Shown here: positions 4,643 to 5,027 of the stretch, piece by piece | Numbering within the stretch: position 1 is the first letter of the stretch | Layout of the letters: the number at the start of each line of letters is the position of its first letter | Assembly (NCBI GenBank): GCA_002796165.1 | Contig: PCWF01000016.1 | Location: forward strand, 1 to 5,027 | Direction of reading: 5' to 3' | Origin: Nitrospinae bacterium CG11_big_fil_rev_8_21_14_0_20_56_8 | GTDB taxonomy: Bacteria > Nitrospinota > Nitrospinia > Nitrospinales > VA-1 | DNA: 5,027 bases | Notes under the pieces: model-generated | What the model saw: the letters and a program-made list of their open reading frames with translations, nothing else | Told to the model about the DNA's origin: nothing | Database searches by the model: none | Position numbers and translations under genes: made by a program

Positions 4643-5027
4643 TTGAAAACTCGATCTGCAGATTCCCGGCCCCATGCTCCTAAAAAACATCGGGCTCCCA
4701 CAAAGCCGACGCCACACCGTTCCCCCGCGCCTTCATCCGGAAAATTTCGGAAGGATTCCCCTGGGTCCAAAACCTCCCGTACCGGAAAATTTGCGGGGGC
4801 CAAACCCGCGTTCGGAAAAACGTCCGGAGCGGGATACAGGGGGGACAAACCCGCGTATGGAAAAACGCGCGGTGAAGGATTCAAGGGTGAAAAACCCGCG
4901 TTCGGAAAAACGTCCGGAGCGGGATACAGGGGGGACAAACCCGCGTATGGAAAAACGCGCGGTGAAGGATTCAAGGGTGAAAAACCCGCATACGGGAAAA
5001 CCTCCGGAGCGGGATACAGGGGGGACA
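4643..5027 (+). CDS. Repeat-tailed basic protein, partial (3' end beyond the window)
   Basis: Only the first 128 codons are in the window and the frame is still open at the edge. Residues 1-52 are a Lys/Arg/Pro/Ser-rich disordered stretch. From residue 54 a 15-residue unit repeats, alternating KPAFGKTSGAGYRGD and KPAYGKTRGEGFKGE. The composition (Gly, Lys, Arg, aromatic residues spaced between glycines) resembles the nucleic-acid-binding, intrinsically disordered tails found on some bacterial RNA enzymes, for example RluB/RsuA-type pseudouridine synthases, SpoU-type methyltransferases and DEAD-box helicases. A catalytic domain probably follows beyond position 5027, but none is visible, so no enzyme is named. 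There is no signal peptide or membrane helix. It starts 37 bases after the second cyclic-nucleotide-binding gene on the same strand and may share its transcript. That the frame is coding is well supported, because repeat differences preserve the protein pattern. Confidence 0.75.
   Translation, partial: MKTRSADSRPHAPKKHRAPTKPTPHRSPAPSSGKFRKDSPGSKTSRTGKFAGAKPAFGKTSGAGYRGDKPAYGKTRGEGFKGEKPAFGKTSGAGYRGDKPAYGKTRGEGFKGEKPAYGKTSGAGYRGD
4802..5027 (+). repeat. In-frame tandem repeat: 90-bp units made of two 45-bp halves
   Basis: Bases 4802-4891 and 4892-4981 are identical over all 90 positions. A third copy begins at 4982 and runs to the window edge; its first 46 bases differ from the others at four positions, changing only one residue (Phe to Tyr). 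Each 90-bp unit comprises two related 45-bp halves encoding the A and B versions of a 15-residue motif. The identity starts sharply at 4802, as upstream bases differ. The array probably continues beyond the window, so its copy number is unknown. Confidence 0.95.

Noticed and set aside
4627..4974. A 115-codon minus-strand ORF with a repeating FPYAGLSPLYPAPDVFPNAG-like pattern
   Set aside because: It is the reverse-strand shadow of the plus-strand repeat array. Any in-frame repeat whose period is a multiple of 3 opens other frames too. The plus strand has a start with a ribosome binding site and a basic disordered composition that is typical of known tails.

Overview
The window is GC-rich bacterial DNA with six protein-coding genes, all on the + strand and tightly packed, and no convincing gene on the - strand. 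The gene set (an AlgH/YqgE-family protein, two RNA-modification enzymes, stand-alone cyclic-nucleotide-binding proteins) suggests a Gram-negative bacterium. A Nitrospinota or deltaproteobacterial (Desulfobacterota-like) source would fit, but that is a weak inference from general gene style. There are no rRNA or tRNA genes, insertion sequences or CRISPR arrays.

Layout: Bases 1-186 are a distinctly AT-rich leader with a possible promoter (TATAAT at 64-69). It leads into a cytoplasmic leucine-rich-repeat protein of the ribonuclease-inhibitor type (187-810). A GC-rich hairpin (817-835) follows, then a YqgE/AlgH protein (875-1438). A stretch of about 160 bases (1439-1599) reads poorly as protein and can form several stems. 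It precedes an RluA-family pseudouridine synthase (about 1600-2502), which is followed after 7 bases by a Dus-family tRNA-dihydrouridine synthase (2510-3562). A 106-base gap with a possible extended -10 promoter and a doubtful 37-codon ORF comes next. It leads to two tandem paralogous single-domain cyclic-nucleotide-binding proteins (3669-4115 and 4132-4605). The window ends inside a gene that starts at TTG 4643. Its visible part is a basic, low-complexity N-terminal tail built from a 15-residue repeat, including two base-for-base identical 90-bp tandem copies.

How the genes may work together: the pseudouridine synthase and dihydrouridine synthase probably form a translationally linked RNA-modification pair. 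The repeat-tailed protein may be a third RNA-acting protein, because KP-x-GK / GxGxRG-type tails are common on such enzymes, but its catalytic domain lies beyond the window. The two cyclic-nucleotide-binding proteins retain the phosphate-binding-cassette Glu and Arg but have no DNA-binding or enzymatic domain, so they would have to act through partners. The most notable points are this effector-less pair, the freshly duplicated 90-bp coding repeat, and the unexplained leader of the pseudouridine synthase gene. I see no clear evidence for a wholly new multi-gene system.
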